A stretch of DNA of 64,000 nt, from NCBI RefSeq assembly GCF_028583425.1, contig NC_072801.1, forward strand, positions 66,293,766-66,357,765. Direction: 5' to 3'. Positions 21,045 to 34,500 of this stretch are shown piece after piece. The number at the start of each line of letters is the position of its first letter. Position 1 is the first letter of the stretch. The DNA is from Eublepharis macularius. Its lineage: Eukaryota; Chordata; Lepidosauria; Squamata; Eublepharidae. The position numbers and the translations under genes are program-made. The notes under the pieces are model-generated. The model was given only the letters and a program-made list of their open reading frames with translations. It made no database searches and was not told the DNA's origin.

Positions 21045-23318
21045 ATTCAGATTTTAACTTGTCTTCTTCAATGTGGGTTGGTGCTACTGGCATTGCACTG
21101 AGTGTATGAATTTGGGCAAAGGCACCTAGCCTCCAAATGTGGACAGGTCAAAGTTCTGCTCCCAAACTCCACCCTTTTCTGTGATGTCATTTACATCTGT
21201 CAAAATTCCAGTTCTGAATTTAAACCTCTTACATCACGGTATTCCCCCACACCCTCTCAAAACTGCCCTCATGTTTTTCTTAGTGTTAATGGGAAAAAAT
21301 CAAGTCTGAATTTCCCCCGGAGAATTCATGCCAACCTTCTCATTCCCAGACCATTCTTTCTCTGTAGCAACTCTCGGACTTCCATTTCTCCTTGATTGTA
21401 AGCATCCTTCAGGTTAAGTGATCTCTGTAGCTTATGGATCACTGAAATTCAAACAGATATCCTGGCCTCATCTGAAGCTTAGAGCCAAACTACACAAGAC
21501 ACCCAATACATGTTGGGGTCTCACAAGTTTACCTAGTTAAGCCAGCTGCAGCAGCAGGGTCAGAAGGATAGGAGGGAGAGAGTCAACAAGGGGGCCCCAA
21601 ATTTGACCAGTGGCTAGCAGAGGCAGAAGGAGCTGCTGCTGCCACCACTACAGCTGCTAGACCCCACTGAGGATTCCTCACAATCGCCCTATGATATAGG
21701 TTAGTGTGCGTGAGGGCGTTACCGTCCCAGAGTCAGCTTCCCTGAATAAGTTGGGATTTAAACATATAAGCCCCCCACCACCATCCCAGAATTTAGTCCG
21801 ATATGCTAACTCCTATCTAACCCTGTCTTTGTATTCCACCCTCTTTGGGTGAAAGAGAGAAAAAAAGGGAACTACATATATTGAAATCGCTAATTATCGG
21901 TTATAAAATTATTTCTAAATGCTGCAATATTGTAATTTAAAGACCTTGAATGTTAGGAACCCATAAGTTCCTGAATGTTCAGTAACGATTAATATTAGAA
22001 GTTCATTCAGCTTTGAGATCATGCAATTGTGTCCCGCTCTGTCACGTTTAAATGTCTCCTGTGTCAGAAATCTGTGTCAGACAGTTGAACAAAACAAGTA
22101 AAAAAGATGTTGGTGTGGTGGTGCAGAGATGCAGATATTGTTATAAAACTGTGGGAAAGACAAGTTGTACTGTTTGGGGAGTAAGAAGAGCCACATTTTC
22201 CTTTTGGTTTCTCTTCAGTTGGGCTTGGGGGGAGTGAGAAAGGATGCAGAATGAAAGAGCTCTGGAAATCGTGTATTCAATTGTAGCTGGAAGTGTGTTC
22301 AAGGAAAACTCCTTTTTAAATGAAGCTAGTAAGAGAATGTAAAACAGTTGATGGCAGGAAGGAAATGGGATTATTTTGATGGAATTAATTGAATGTATTT
22401 GTTCTCTTTTCAGTCAGAACTGACATCCATTGTCTTATATAGATTTAAAATAAATGTTTTCTGGGAAAGGATTAGAAGCTGGGTTGGATCCTGTCAGGTC
22501 TTGCCAAGTGCTTCCCCAAACACTTCACTGCATCACTTCAGTGTATGAGTTAAAGATGATTTGATTAAAGAAAGATACCAGTTCAAGAGACTGTACAAGG
22601 GAATCGACTGGCATGCCTGAAGATAGTAAAACAGGATCAATTATAGGTTAGTGCCTTCACCCCCCCCCCACCACCCCAGGGAGAAGGAGAGGCCTTTAGA
22701 AGTTTTGGTGCGCGTCACGTGGGAAGAAGGGAGGGGGGAGAAAGGAGCTCAGCTCAGTCTCTGTGTTAAACCAAGGTCGTGTTCCCAGGCTTCAGCAGGG
22801 ACTTATAACCAAAACACCTTGCCTGGAAGATAAGCACTTAGCAACAAAGCAACAGACGTTTGGTTCTATTTTGCACACACTCAGAGGCCCTGAAGCACAA
22901 TACTATAAAACAATACACTTGATGCACGGCAGACATGCTGAAAGCCTATTGGACAATTCCTGGCTGAATCGTTCAAAGCCCTGTTGTATCCTGTCCTCTC
23001 ACAACTAGAAAGTGAATGAAAATTCCACTTGTAGGCAAAAGCAGCACTTGAATCTACATGAAACTAAATGGTTTGCATCAAGGAAAAAAGAGTCACAGTG
23101 TAGAAAAAACCCATGCTACCTATGATGAAGATGGGTTCTAATAAAGGATGCTAGCAAGAGGCTGATAGCCAGTGGATGATAATGATAGGCAGAGACTTTG
23201 TATTCCATGTTGTGCTGCTGCCATGACATCATCTTGCTGAACTCTATGGTTTAACCATAGAGCTTTGGGCAAATACTAGAGCTGGAGGTGGGAAGTGTCC
23301 CCCTAAAGAAAGAGACTT
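21045..23318. other. Intergenic spacer between V2R genes 2 and 3
   Basis: No gene. Co-linear with 6430-6744 plus 8313-10265 (without the MITE/L1) and with 57788-60061. GC-rich purine block near 22690-22750. Confidence 0.6.
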
Positions 23319-23418
23319 AGGGCCAAGCTACAAGTGACGAATGACGCTTGAACGGCAGGTGTATTTCTCCCTGTTCACTTCGTCACTTTGTCATTCATCA
23401 CTTATAGCTTGGCCCTTA
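23319..23418. repeat. Short MITE (spacer 2)
   Basis: Copy of the inverted-repeat element at 10266-10366, same position relative to the genes. Confidence 0.7.
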
Positions 23419-23842
23419 GTCTCTCAAGTTCAAACCCAACTTTTCCATTGAGCTGGTGGCCCTCATACGGAACTCCTCGTCATATTGGAGCCAGGCTGCT
23501 CCAGCGAAGTCCATATAGGCCTGGTAAATACTGTTGATATACTGAAAAAGTGGGGCAGCTTGCAAAGGTTGTGCCCTGGCGACAATGCCAGCATCAATCA
23601 ACATCCCCAGGAGCTAATTGGCCCATGTCCTATCCACCTTCCTGCGCTTCAAGCGTTCCTTCTCCTGGTCATCCAACTCCTCCTCCTCTTTCTTTTCTAA
23701 CTCTCTCAAGAGGAATGTGAAAACATCCACATACCCTCCCTTCAGGATCTTCTCCCTGGTGGCCAGAGTCAGATGATCACCCAATGGCATTGCTGTGTCC
23801 TCAAAAGGAAAAGCGTGGAAAGGAACAGACCCATAGGTGGCA
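23419..23842 (-). pseudogene. Ngaro-type ORF1 relic, spacer 2
   Basis: Duplicate of the relic at 10367-10790 with the same internal TAG. Confidence 0.8.
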
Positions 23843-24447
23843 ATGCCCACACCCAACTTAACGCAGCTGATATCAAGAGTGGAGCAGGTGGCAAGGCCCT
23901 CTCCCCGCCTTAACCCAGTTGGTGTTAGGAGCACAGCAGGTGGCAATACCTAGCCCCCACCTTAACCCAGCTGGTATCAGCAATGGAGCAGGTGGCAATG
24001 CTTGGCCCCCTTTGAACCAGCTGGGATCAGAAGCAGAGCAGTTGGCAATGCCTGCCTTAAACGAGCTACTATTAGGAGATGAGAAGGTGGCAATGCCCTC
24101 TCCCCGCCTCAACTCAGCTGGTAATAGGAGTGGAGCAGATGGAAATGCCACTCCTGGCCTTAACCCAGCTGGTATTAGGAGTGGAGCAGGTGGCAATGCC
24201 TATTCCCCTTCACCAAGCTGGTATTAGGAGTGGAGCAGGTGGCAATGCCCACTCCCCTTTCACCCAGCTGAGATCAGAAGTAGGTAGGTACAAAAAGGCT
24301 CCACTCCTAATAACCCAGCTGTTACTAGGAGAGGAGCAGGTGACAATGCCACCCCTGGCATTAACCCAGCATTAACCCAGCTGGTAATAGGAGTGGAGCA
24401 GGTGGCAATGCCCATTCCCCTTCACCCAGCTGGGATCAGAAGCACGT
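23835..24447 (+). repeat. Minisatellite (spacer 2)
   Basis: Same 45-60-bp units and same unit order as at 10783-11395, with isolated substitutions. Confidence 0.85.
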
Positions 24448-25223
24448 AGGTACAAAAAGAACAAAGGCAACCCAGGGTAGAAAAAACTTTTAAATCCTTA
24501 TTTCATATATGGAATTTAATCTGCAAACATTATTAAAGTGACTCAGTGCAAACGATTCTTTGAATGTACATTGAAAATCAAATGCAAAACTACCAAGTTC
24601 TCACTGAGTAATAATAAATACAGAATGCTCAGTTTTACACAATGTTAGTCAAATGCCACTCATTCAGACAGTCCAGTTGGATAACCTGAAGTGGCAATGA
24701 AGTCCAAAGTGGTCAGTTGCATTCGTTATATCTTAGAACTGTTGTCTTCATTTGAGTCTTATGAAGAATTAATTAGAAGATGGCAAGCATCCAAGGTCTA
24801 AGGGACCCGACAAGGTACTGGTTAAAATCACCCTTGTTTACGAGGAGCCAGCTTCATCGGGGGTCAGGGAGACCTTGCCATCAAAGCACCACGCTGATGC
24901 TTCGCTTCTCTCCAGCGGCACCCAGACGCACCCTCTCCTGGAGCTAGGAGTATATACACTGGGGGCTTACCTGTGCCCTGTAATTATCAAAATTACCGTG
25001 ATCAAACTCAGCTTCCCATGCATTACCTGCTGTCACCTGCTAAATGAATTACAAAATAAGTCATATTAAACTCCATCGGTTGTGAAACGTCAAACCAGTC
25101 TGGATCGCAGTGATCTGGGAGGTTACCGAGAAGCAGGCAGAGCTCCCTCCAATAAAATCCTGAAATTATGGCTTAGAGGGAAAACTCGGGCAGGAATAGC
25201 ATTGATCGGTGTTTTGAGAGCAG
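24448..25223 (+). promoter_or_regulatory. Putative 5' regulatory region of V2R gene 3
   Basis: Immediately upstream of the exon 1 ATG and conserved between genes 2, 3 and 4. No core promoter element could be pinned down; the assignment rests on position only. Confidence 0.3.
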
Positions 25224-25510
25224 ATGTCGTCGTTGCCCTCCCCGGCTGAGGTGCTGGTCACAAAGCAGGAGGTCAGCTTGAACTGGAGCAGAAAGCTGCA
25301 AACGGTCAAATGGCTTTTATTAGTGTTATTCCTCCTCTTGCTTCCCCCTCAGGCTTTCAACAGAAATTTGAGTTCTTCTGTGTGCTGGGAATATAAATTG
25401 GTTTCACGTTGGACCAAGTATCTTATTATTGGTGAATCTGGCTCCGTTTCATTTGGAGAAATGGAAATCAACAACTTTACCGACAAGGGATCCGATTTCC
25501 CAAAAAACTG
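25224..25510 (+). CDS. V2R gene 3, exon 1
   Basis: 287 bp, ATG at 25224 with an in-frame TGA three codons upstream, GTAAGC donor, phase 2 out. The hydrophobic core (residues 30-40) ends in PPQA at 41-44, the probable signal cleavage site. After it comes [20 protein letters not shown], the first strand region of the ligand domain. The 29-residue pre-core segment is long for a signal peptide, but no internal Met offers a shorter start. Confidence 0.85.
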
Positions 25511-28500
25511 GTAAGCCCCCGTCAGTGATGAAACCATCTGCAGTGTTTCTTAAAATAACTCCTGTCGCTTGTATAGAATTCAAGTCTAAATGATTTCAGA
25601 GAGATTCAGAAGAAGGAAAGCTTCTTCACAGAGGCTTTTCTATGCAGGTCCACAAAAGGAGAGGATGGGTCTTGTTTGCCTAGGTGCAACATTTTGAGCA
25701 CGCAGGAGAATTGTTTAACATGAGTCTTGATCATGTGCCCTTTTAGGGAAAGGCCTGCAGATCGGCACCTTTCTGAAGGAAAGGCCATCACAGTTCTAAC
25801 TTGACAACTAAAACTTTGATACTATGTTGGGTACTAGGCTTTTCCATATAGCCAATTTACACCTTTGAGGAAGTCAGTAGGAAAAGAAGAAGATCTGAAA
25901 TGAGGTGGCTTGACTCGCTGAAGGAAGCCATGGCCTCCAGTTTGCAAGATCTCAGCAAGGTTGTTAATGAGAGGATGTTCTGGAGGTCTTCCATTCATAA
26001 ATTTATTATAAGTCAGAAGCGACCTGACAGCACGTAACATACACAATTCACACATTCAGTCATCGTGGAGGAGTGAAAAGAAAAATCATTCATGTCTGAA
26101 TTTGAACCAAAACCAGTTCCCCATATTTCTCAGCTTTACTAATGGCAATGCAGTGAGATAAACAAAAGGAGTAACCTCAGGTCTCCATTTTGCAGTAGAT
26201 GCCAAATGACCTAACCTCCATCTTGGAAAATACTTTAAAACTTTTATTTGAATTCTTCAATCACACCACAGTTTTGAGTTCCTGCAAGGCACAGAATTCT
26301 GTCTTTTTTTCTGGACAAGCTCATTGTCTTTTGTAAGTAGAGGTGTTAGTGTCATAATTCACAATCCTGCAACCCATATGCGTAGACCGCAGAAACAAAT
26401 TGGGACATTCTGCCATCTTCTGAGAATCTGCCCCGCCCTGCACAGCTGCCAAGTTAACACAGTGCTGCTCTGCAGAATGCCCGTCAACCTATCCAGGCAA
26501 GGCTCACTCTTAAATCCCTGCAGAGTAACCTGTCCAGGCAACAGATTCAGAGACTCTGGCAGGAAAATCAGAGGCCACCTCCCCGCTCCCATTTCTGCTA
26601 CTTATTATTATCATGTTTTCCATGAAACACACATCCCCTATTTTTACAGTGATGATGATATGACTCTTTGGCTAAGTATCTGTGCCAGAATGTTCTTCTT
26701 TTCTTTTTGATTACTGGGTTTGTGGTGGGTAGAGGCATCAGGGTTTCAAAGGTGTTTTTTGCTAGTTAGTAGGAGGATAGTTTGTATGAATGACGTCCCT
26801 GCTGCAGAGCCTTAGAAATGCAGATGACCCCGGCTGAAAGAGGGACAGGTGTGTCCTGAAAGCACACAATCCATGGGGACATTTTGAGTCTTTGAAGTTG
26901 CCCGAATTGTCTGGTCTCTTCCTGTCTCTGCCTGGCAGATTTCAAGGGAGAGCGGTTCTTGGGGGTTTCAGAGAACATCTTGGGAAAAGCAAGGTATTAA
27001 AGGGTGATCTCCATTTCATTGCAGGTTAATCCCTAAAAACTACCAGCACTTTTGGGCCTTTGATTTTGCTGTGGATGAGATCAACCAGAATACGCATCTC
27101 TTGCCCAACATCACACTGAAATACTTCTTTGGAAATAATTATTTTAATACCTTTGTTGCTAGTAAGAACACTTGGTTACTTCTGGAAAACTACCAGGGGA
27201 ATCCCACCAATTACAACTGTGAGACTCAGAAGAGTATAATGGCTGTTGTAGGTGCCCTCTCCTCTCAAAACTCAATTCAGATAGCCCACATGATAACTAA
27301 CTACAAGATCCCACAGGTATGCACGCTCAGAGGAATGTGTGTAGCAGTCACTTGGTAGCAGAGTAGCTCAAACTGTCCCCCAAAACTGTTCCTTTACCAA
27401 CAACAGAGGCTGTAGTCTCAATAAACGAACACTTCATAAAATTTCAGATGATTTTGTTCCTGCATATCTAGGGCCCTTTGTAGGGCTAGATTCCCCTTCT
27501 TCTCATACCATGTGGTGAGGACTGACTAAGCAGAAGTTTTAATGACTCCCCCTCCCCCCTTTAATGTCTTGGAAGATCATCACTATAATTCCTGAGGTCT
27601 CATGGAAGGCTTGGCTAAAAATCCTTTCCAGCCACTCCCTTCCGCATTGGACTCCATCTCAGTCCCAGAGTTCATAGTAAGATTTGGAGAAACAGGAGAA
27701 ACCAGGCTTTCAGGGTTCCAGCTGAAATGATGACTTTTGGGTGGTGGAACCATTTGGTGGAGCTATTCATTGCACCAAAAACAGAACTCGTGGCTTATAA
27801 AACAATGCTCTCTCTCAATAATTTATTTTCTTTATATTAGCTTATTTAAAAGATAATAGAAATCTGCTTTTTTTTAAAAAAAAGTATATATGTGCGAAAC
27901 CAGCAATTAATTGTTTGTGTTGTGACGCTAATGCGGGGATTAAATTCATTGCATCAGAGATGTAAGTCTTGATTTAAATAACTGAGTGATGCATTTCTCC
28001 ATATTAAAAGTATATTTTTACTCCTATAAGCTAAGTTACGGCTCCTTTGATCCAGTGCTGAGTGATAAGATTAAGTTCCCTTTTTTCTATCGGATGGTTC
28101 CCAGCGAAAACGCTCAGTATGTGGGGATCGTTCAGCTGCTCAAGCATTTTGGATGGACGTGGGTCGGCCTCCTCACGTCCGATGATGAGAGTGGAGAAAC
28201 CTTTCTGCAAACCCTGAGACCCAGGCTCCTCCAGAACAACATTTGTCTCGCTTTCACACAACTGATGACAATTTTACTGGATTATAAACCAAGTAAAAGC
28301 AGAGACAATATCTTTTTTTCTCTCTGGTTGAATGAAGTAAATGTCATCCTTGTCCATGGGGATTTTCTGTCCATGAATCATTTACGACTAATTCTGCTGC
28401 AATATGAATTTGATGATGAGCCTCCAATGCAGAGGGTGTGGATCATAACTGCAAAGTGGGATTTCACTGCTGTGGTTGCTTGGAATGGTTTCCCAGCCCT

Positions 28501-31500
28501 ATCCCTCAATGGTACCTTGTCCTTTAACCTGCATACAAACGTGGTACCAGGATTCGAGGAGTACCTTGAGAACCTAGACCCTGTGGTGTTTCCTTTGATC
28601 ATTGATTTCTGGGTAAGATCTTTTAAGTGTTCTGTCCCATGGTTTAAGCAACTTTTACCAAACCTTCCCCTCTGTACTGGGAAAGAGAAACTGAGGAGTC
28701 TCCCTGGATCTGTCTTCGAAATGAGAATGTCAGGTGAGAGCTATAGCAGCTATAATGCTGTTTATGCTGTAGCACATGCTTTCCATGCCCTGCATTCCTC
28801 GATTGTCAAACTGAGAGCAAAGAGACATGGAGACAGGTGGACATTTCAGAATGTACAGCCATGGCAGGTAAGTCTAAGTTCCTGTTTTGTTACACATCAT
28901 TATTGTTCTGGATATCAAAAAGTATTCAGTTATGGTCTTTTTAAAGGAGTTAAGAAATACCCAGCACATCACCCCAGGATTCACATCAAAATTACAAGAA
29001 TTGGCTCTGCATTCTATATGCTGTCAAGAGCCTTTCTTTAATTTAACAGGGAACCAAAAATGGGAAAGGTACAGAGCAAGAAGCCAGAGTCTCCCTAAAA
29101 GAGACCTCCTATAGAAGCCTGCTCAAGTGAAGGGAGATGCAATGATAGCTGGGAAGAATTCTTTAAATGACAGAAGTAAAGGCTCTATCAGTTTCATCTC
29201 TCTAGAGCCCCAGAGGTCCTCAGAGGGTTTATTTATTTCATCTTTACCTCCCTGAAGGGGAGGTGAAATTGACAGAGCCTTCAAGAAGCGAAGATGAAAT
29301 AAACAAACTCTCTGAGGAGTGATCTCTACCAGCTCTAGAGAGGTGAAACTTTCACAGCCTTTGACCATTTAAACTACCCTTCCTGGCTAACACTTGAGTG
29401 TCCACTTGAGTGTCGTCATGTAAGTGGTCTCATGTATCGAGACTCTCAGCTTCTCAGGCAGAGGGCAATTCTGAGCCATAGATATGAGGACAACTCTGGC
29501 CAGAGGAAGATCAGTGGGTACAGCTGACACTTCGGTCAGAGAGCCCACCGAGGAGACAGAGAGGTGAGAGCCCACAGCTGGTTTCCTGCCTTTAAGGGAG
29601 GAAGAGATGAAGTGACCTACAAAGAGAGGGTTTCAAATAGGGGTGTAAAATCTCTGGAAACGGACAAGAAGCTCTCTTATGATGTATTGATTATGCTCCT
29701 AAACTCTGTCCCATTAACCCACTGTGAGCAAATATGCCTGAATAAAAGGGAAGAAATCCTAACCTGGGAGATTGACATAATGGAGGATTTCTGAACACTT
29801 AATTTCAAGAATAACTAGCCTAACCTTATTCTAACCATCTCATAGGTATGCAGCAGAATAAGAGGATTTACTGCTTGATTGCTTTTCATTTGACCCTTGT
29901 TCTGATTGCCATATAAATATATCATGTGTGTGCTTTGATTGCTTTATAAATAACAATGAATACACTTATATACCCCTTTTCTAGAAAGATTAGTGCTCTG
30001 CTCAGATCCGTGAACAAAGGTCAGTGTTAATTTTATACCAACAATACAGCTGGGGAGCTGGGGCTGAGAGGAGTGGCTTCCCAAGGTCACCTACGGAGCT
30101 GATGGTAGTAGTGGGATTTGAAGCAACAGAGTGCTGATTTGCCACCTGACCACTTGGTTATTAAACTTTATTAAGCTTTATTAAATCTTCATTAACTTTA
30201 TTAAAACTGTATTTCTTTATAAAACTTATTTGGATGCTGGAAGCTTGTTATTTGGACTCACACCGTCACACAGTTAGGTCACCCTTATCCAGGAGTAGTA
30301 AGGAGAGAGAGAGTGGCTGCAGATCCTTTCACTCTTGGGGTGTGCAAATATGCATGTGGTTATCTGTATTAGCTGGCGAGTGTGAAATAGAAGAGTCCGA
30401 GAACCACTGTCTTCAAGTGGCACTGTAGTAAAGCATGCTGAAGTGGTAGTCCTTTGGCACGAGATACTCTGAGAGTTGTGTTTGCCTCCCCAGTCGAAAT
30501 AAAAGGCAGACACAAAGCTTGGGTATAAAATTGGGCCACTTTATTCATTTCAACATTAACTGTCAATACAGCAAGGGATCTAACTAACTAGCAGTACAGG
30601 TCAAGCCCTGGGGTCACCCATGACCTCCGCCTTGACCTGTCTGGGCAAGCCCCCACTGCCTCGGGGGTGAGCCATACAATGCATGGCTGGTACCTGCCCG
30701 GCCAGGTAAATGGTTCCCCCTCCAAGCCTGCAGCACCTTGCCATACAGCAGAAGGGCCTTCCTTGAACAGGGGAGCCACGTGGCAGTCTGCCGTCACAAC
30801 TGGCTGCCGTGGAGCCCACCAGTCACTCCTGACAGACCCCAATTGACAGTGTATTCCTTAAGGATCAGTCCAGACTGGCCATTTTCCACTTCTATAGCAG
30901 AAGCAGGAAGGATGGGAAGTTGGGCCACATCAGAGACTGCAGACTCAAGTAGAGACTTCTTTCAAAATCCCCAAGTAAGGGCAGAGCAGTCTCGGATGCA
31001 CTCCGTGTAGAAACCGTTTTCGGGAGCAGAAAGAAAGCCAGGTATGGGAGAGAGGGCAATGTAGATCCAGTGCAGTTTCATGCATACAGATAAGAATCAT
31101 GGGAAGGTGCTTCTCTTGAGAATCACTGTGGGGAGAGATTCAAGGGGACCATTTACAAAGAAATCAGAATTGCAATAAAATGGAACAGTCTAGTTGAAGG
31201 AGCAGTGGTCAAAGTTTTGCAAAGTATCATGTCACAATCTGCTCCCAACGTGTTTGTCTAACTTTGTAAACATTTCTCCTCTTACCCAGCTGAACTCTTT
31301 TCTGAGAAAGCTTCGCTTTAATAATAGTGCCGGGGATGAAATTTTCTTTGATGAAAATGGGGAAATGACCACTGGATATGATATCATTAATACAATCGCA
31401 TTCGCCAACGAATCCTTTCAGAGGGTCCAAGTTGGAAAGATAGACCAGCAAGCTCCTGTCGGCCAGGAGTTCACCATTAACAGAAGCGCCATTGTGTGGA

Positions 31501-34500
31501 ATCCCAAGTTTAAACAGGTATGAAGTGTTTTATCTAAACTTTGGAGGTTGTCATCTGAGAAACATTATGTCTTGTTTACAGTTTGTTAAAATATTTATTC
31601 ATTTCTCTTCTTACTGAAGAGAACCATATCAGTTTGGAATAGTAAAAATGCAATTGATAAGCACTATAAAGATACAATTTAAATGCACAAACAACAAAGA
31701 ATAATGGCCTGTATCTCGGGCCCATCCTGAGTCCAAAGGGCCAGCTTGTTCAAGGCTACAGGGCACAGGACAGTGAGAACTGGCCAATAGCTCTTTGGAT
31801 CTTGCCCTTAATCTCACATTCAATCTTCATTACTGGAGGAAGAAAAGATGTGCAAGTCACAGTACAGTTCAAAGGTGGTAGCTAAAACAAAAAGTGTCCA
31901 CTAGCACCTTTAAGACTAACCAACTTTATTGTAGCATAAGCTTTCGAGAACCACAGTTCTCTTCATCAGATGCATGGAGGGCAAGAAGAAACTGGTCAGA
32001 TATATAGGTGGAGAGGGGAGGGAGGAGTAGATGCAAACAGTAGCTTCTGATATGGAGATCAGTTTGCTTCTGTTAAGGAAACGCATCCAACATATTAGCA
32101 GTGATCTACAACCCATCCTGGAAAATGATGCCTCTCTCTCAGAAGTCCTGGGTGGAAGACCTCTCCTTGCCTACAGACAGCCCCCCAACCTGAAACGACT
32201 TCTCACTTACAATCATGAATCGGCTAACAGAGTCACCAGCACAGGTACCAGGCCCTGCAACAGACCCAGATGCCAGCTCTGCCCCTATATCTACCCAGGA
32301 AATACAATTACAGGACCCAATGGCATCAACTACACTGTCTCTGGCTCTTACAACTGCTCATCCTCCAATGTGATATATGCCCTCATGTGCCAACAATGTC
32401 CATCTGCTCCGTACATTGGACAAACCAGCCAACCTCTGTGCAAAAGAAAAAATGGACACAAATCTGACATTAAAAATGGCAACATCCAGAAACCAGTGGG
32501 AGAACATCTCAATCTACCAGGACATTCCATCAAGAACTTAAAGGTCACTGTAGTTCAACAGAAATCTTTCAAAAACAAAATCCAACAGGAAGCTGCTGAA
32601 TTGGAATTCATATGTAAATTTGACTCAGTCAGGCTGGGATTGAATAGAGACTATTAATGGTTGTCTCATTATCAGAAGTAACTGACTTCCTTAACAGAGC
32701 AAACTGATCTCCATATCAGAAGCTACTGTTTGCATCTACTCCTCCCTCCCCTCTCCACCTATATATCTGACCAGTTTCTTCCTGCCCTCCACGCATCTGA
32801 CGAAGAGAACTGTGATTCTCGAAAGCTTATGCTACAATAAAGTTGGTTAGTCTTAAAGGTGCTACTGGACTCTTTTTGTTTTTGCTACTACAGACTAACA
32901 CGGCTAACTCCTCTGCAACTTTGAATGTGGTAGCTGGCAGCAGTGTTCCTTCCAACCTGCTTTCCCTGTCTTTTTCTTTTGATCTGACTACCATTGAGGA
33001 AAAAAAATTTACACAAATATCCGGGGTAAAATGCTATTTCTGTGGTAAGTGGAACTGTTTTCTAAATGGGAGAAAAAACATTTAAGTATATTGGGGAAGA
33101 TAAGGGCAGTTAAAATGTTTATAATACCCCAGATGTTATATTTATTTCAGGTACTCCCGGAAGAGATATCTAGGAAGCAATTATTTATGGGGGATCAAAC
33201 AATTAAAAAGTGATTATTGGCTGTAAGGAAGCCAGACTACCAGGAAAAGCGATTTACTCACCAAAGGGAGATCTAGGGTGGGGCATTCCACAATTGGAAA
33301 GATACTACGAAGCTTTCCAATTAAGGATGATATTGGAAAAGGATGGTAAAGGTTTGGATAAATGGGTGAGATGGGAAGATAATGTAAACAAAGGAGTAGG
33401 TAAGTTTGGAATATTTACAACAAAGGTGAAAAAAGAAATAGAGAATTCATTTGGCCCCCGACAGACAGCACTACAAATTTGGAATAAGAAAAAAGCTACC
33501 TGGCTGCCAGCACCTTCAAAATGGAATCCTATTGAATCCTTAAATGAAGATTTAAAAAAAAAAATGAATGGATTTTTGGGAGGAATTAAAGCAGAAGGGT
33601 TTATACAGAATGAAAGATTTCTATGATTCACAAGGAATTCGGCCCCTTCCTGGCAAGCAGCTATGCTGTTCAGCCAGGGGCCGTTTATTGCCACTCCTGA
33701 GGGATGGACGGCACCACCCCCTCCATTCCTTATAAGGAGTGGCTGGGAGGGCAGAGCGAGCCTTGTGACGCAGCTCTGCCCTTCCCAGCTCATTGCTGCT
33801 CAGTTGCTCGGTACAGGAGGACGTCTCCTGAGAGCGACTGAGGGCCCTGTGCTCAGGCTTTGGCCTGGGGGCTTGCCTACGCGCAGGGAAAGCGGCGGAG
33901 GTGAGGCTGATCATCCCGGAGCGGCTTGGGAGGCTCGAGGGTCGCTCCGGAGCTTGGAAGTGCGCCGGCCAGCGGAGGCGTGGCGCGGCCGCGCGGCCTC
34001 TTCATTTTTGTTGGCTGGGTGCACGTGTGAGAGTGCACCCTAGCCGAAGCGTTTAAGGCTGCAGGGGCCTCGGGACGGTTTGGGAGGTTGGGCAGGCCGT
34101 TCCGTGGCGCGGCAGTTTGCCGGCCGTTAGAGGCGCGGCGCGGCTGGGGCGGCTACCATTTAGTTTGCCCCTGGGGTCCCCCTTAACTCGGCTGCACAGC
34201 TGGCCTTGGGAGAGCACCATTAATTGGGGTCCTTACGGTGCATTCGAGGGCGGACCCGTTGGATAGCCCTCTGTTGCTGGCCGCCATTTTGGCTTGTTAG
34301 TGGCCGGTGGCCATTTTGTGCGCGGCCCTGTTTGGTTGGCCATTTAGGCTGCTATTGCACGGCAAGGCAGTGTGGCCTAGTGAGAAGGGCGGCTTACTTA
34401 AGGGGCATTGGGCTACTCTACAGGGTTGGAGTCTTATTGCTTGCCCTCCTTGGCTGTACCTTCCTTTGGTTTAGCACGTGGCCAGGGAGCATTGCCTAGT

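Larger units (their letters stand above)
31895..32895 (+). mobile_element. PLE-C, RT-less Penelope-like element (copy 2, gene 3)
   Basis: Second copy of the element at 2564-3567 in the same intron position, so inserted before the genes duplicated. The GIY-YIG frame (32031-32657) is open to a TAA that removes the last residues seen in copy 1. Flanking GTGGTAGCT on both sides supports a target duplication. Confidence 0.8.

Noticed and set aside
30588-30842. 84-codon minus-strand ORF in intron 3
   Set aside because: Falls inside a 3'-end fragment of an Ngaro-type element; no similarity to a protein.
33663-34499. Several 90-160-codon ORFs in the GC-rich block
   Set aside because: They lie in the non-coding 5' region of the Ngaro-type element, and none shows a domain or typical codon pattern.
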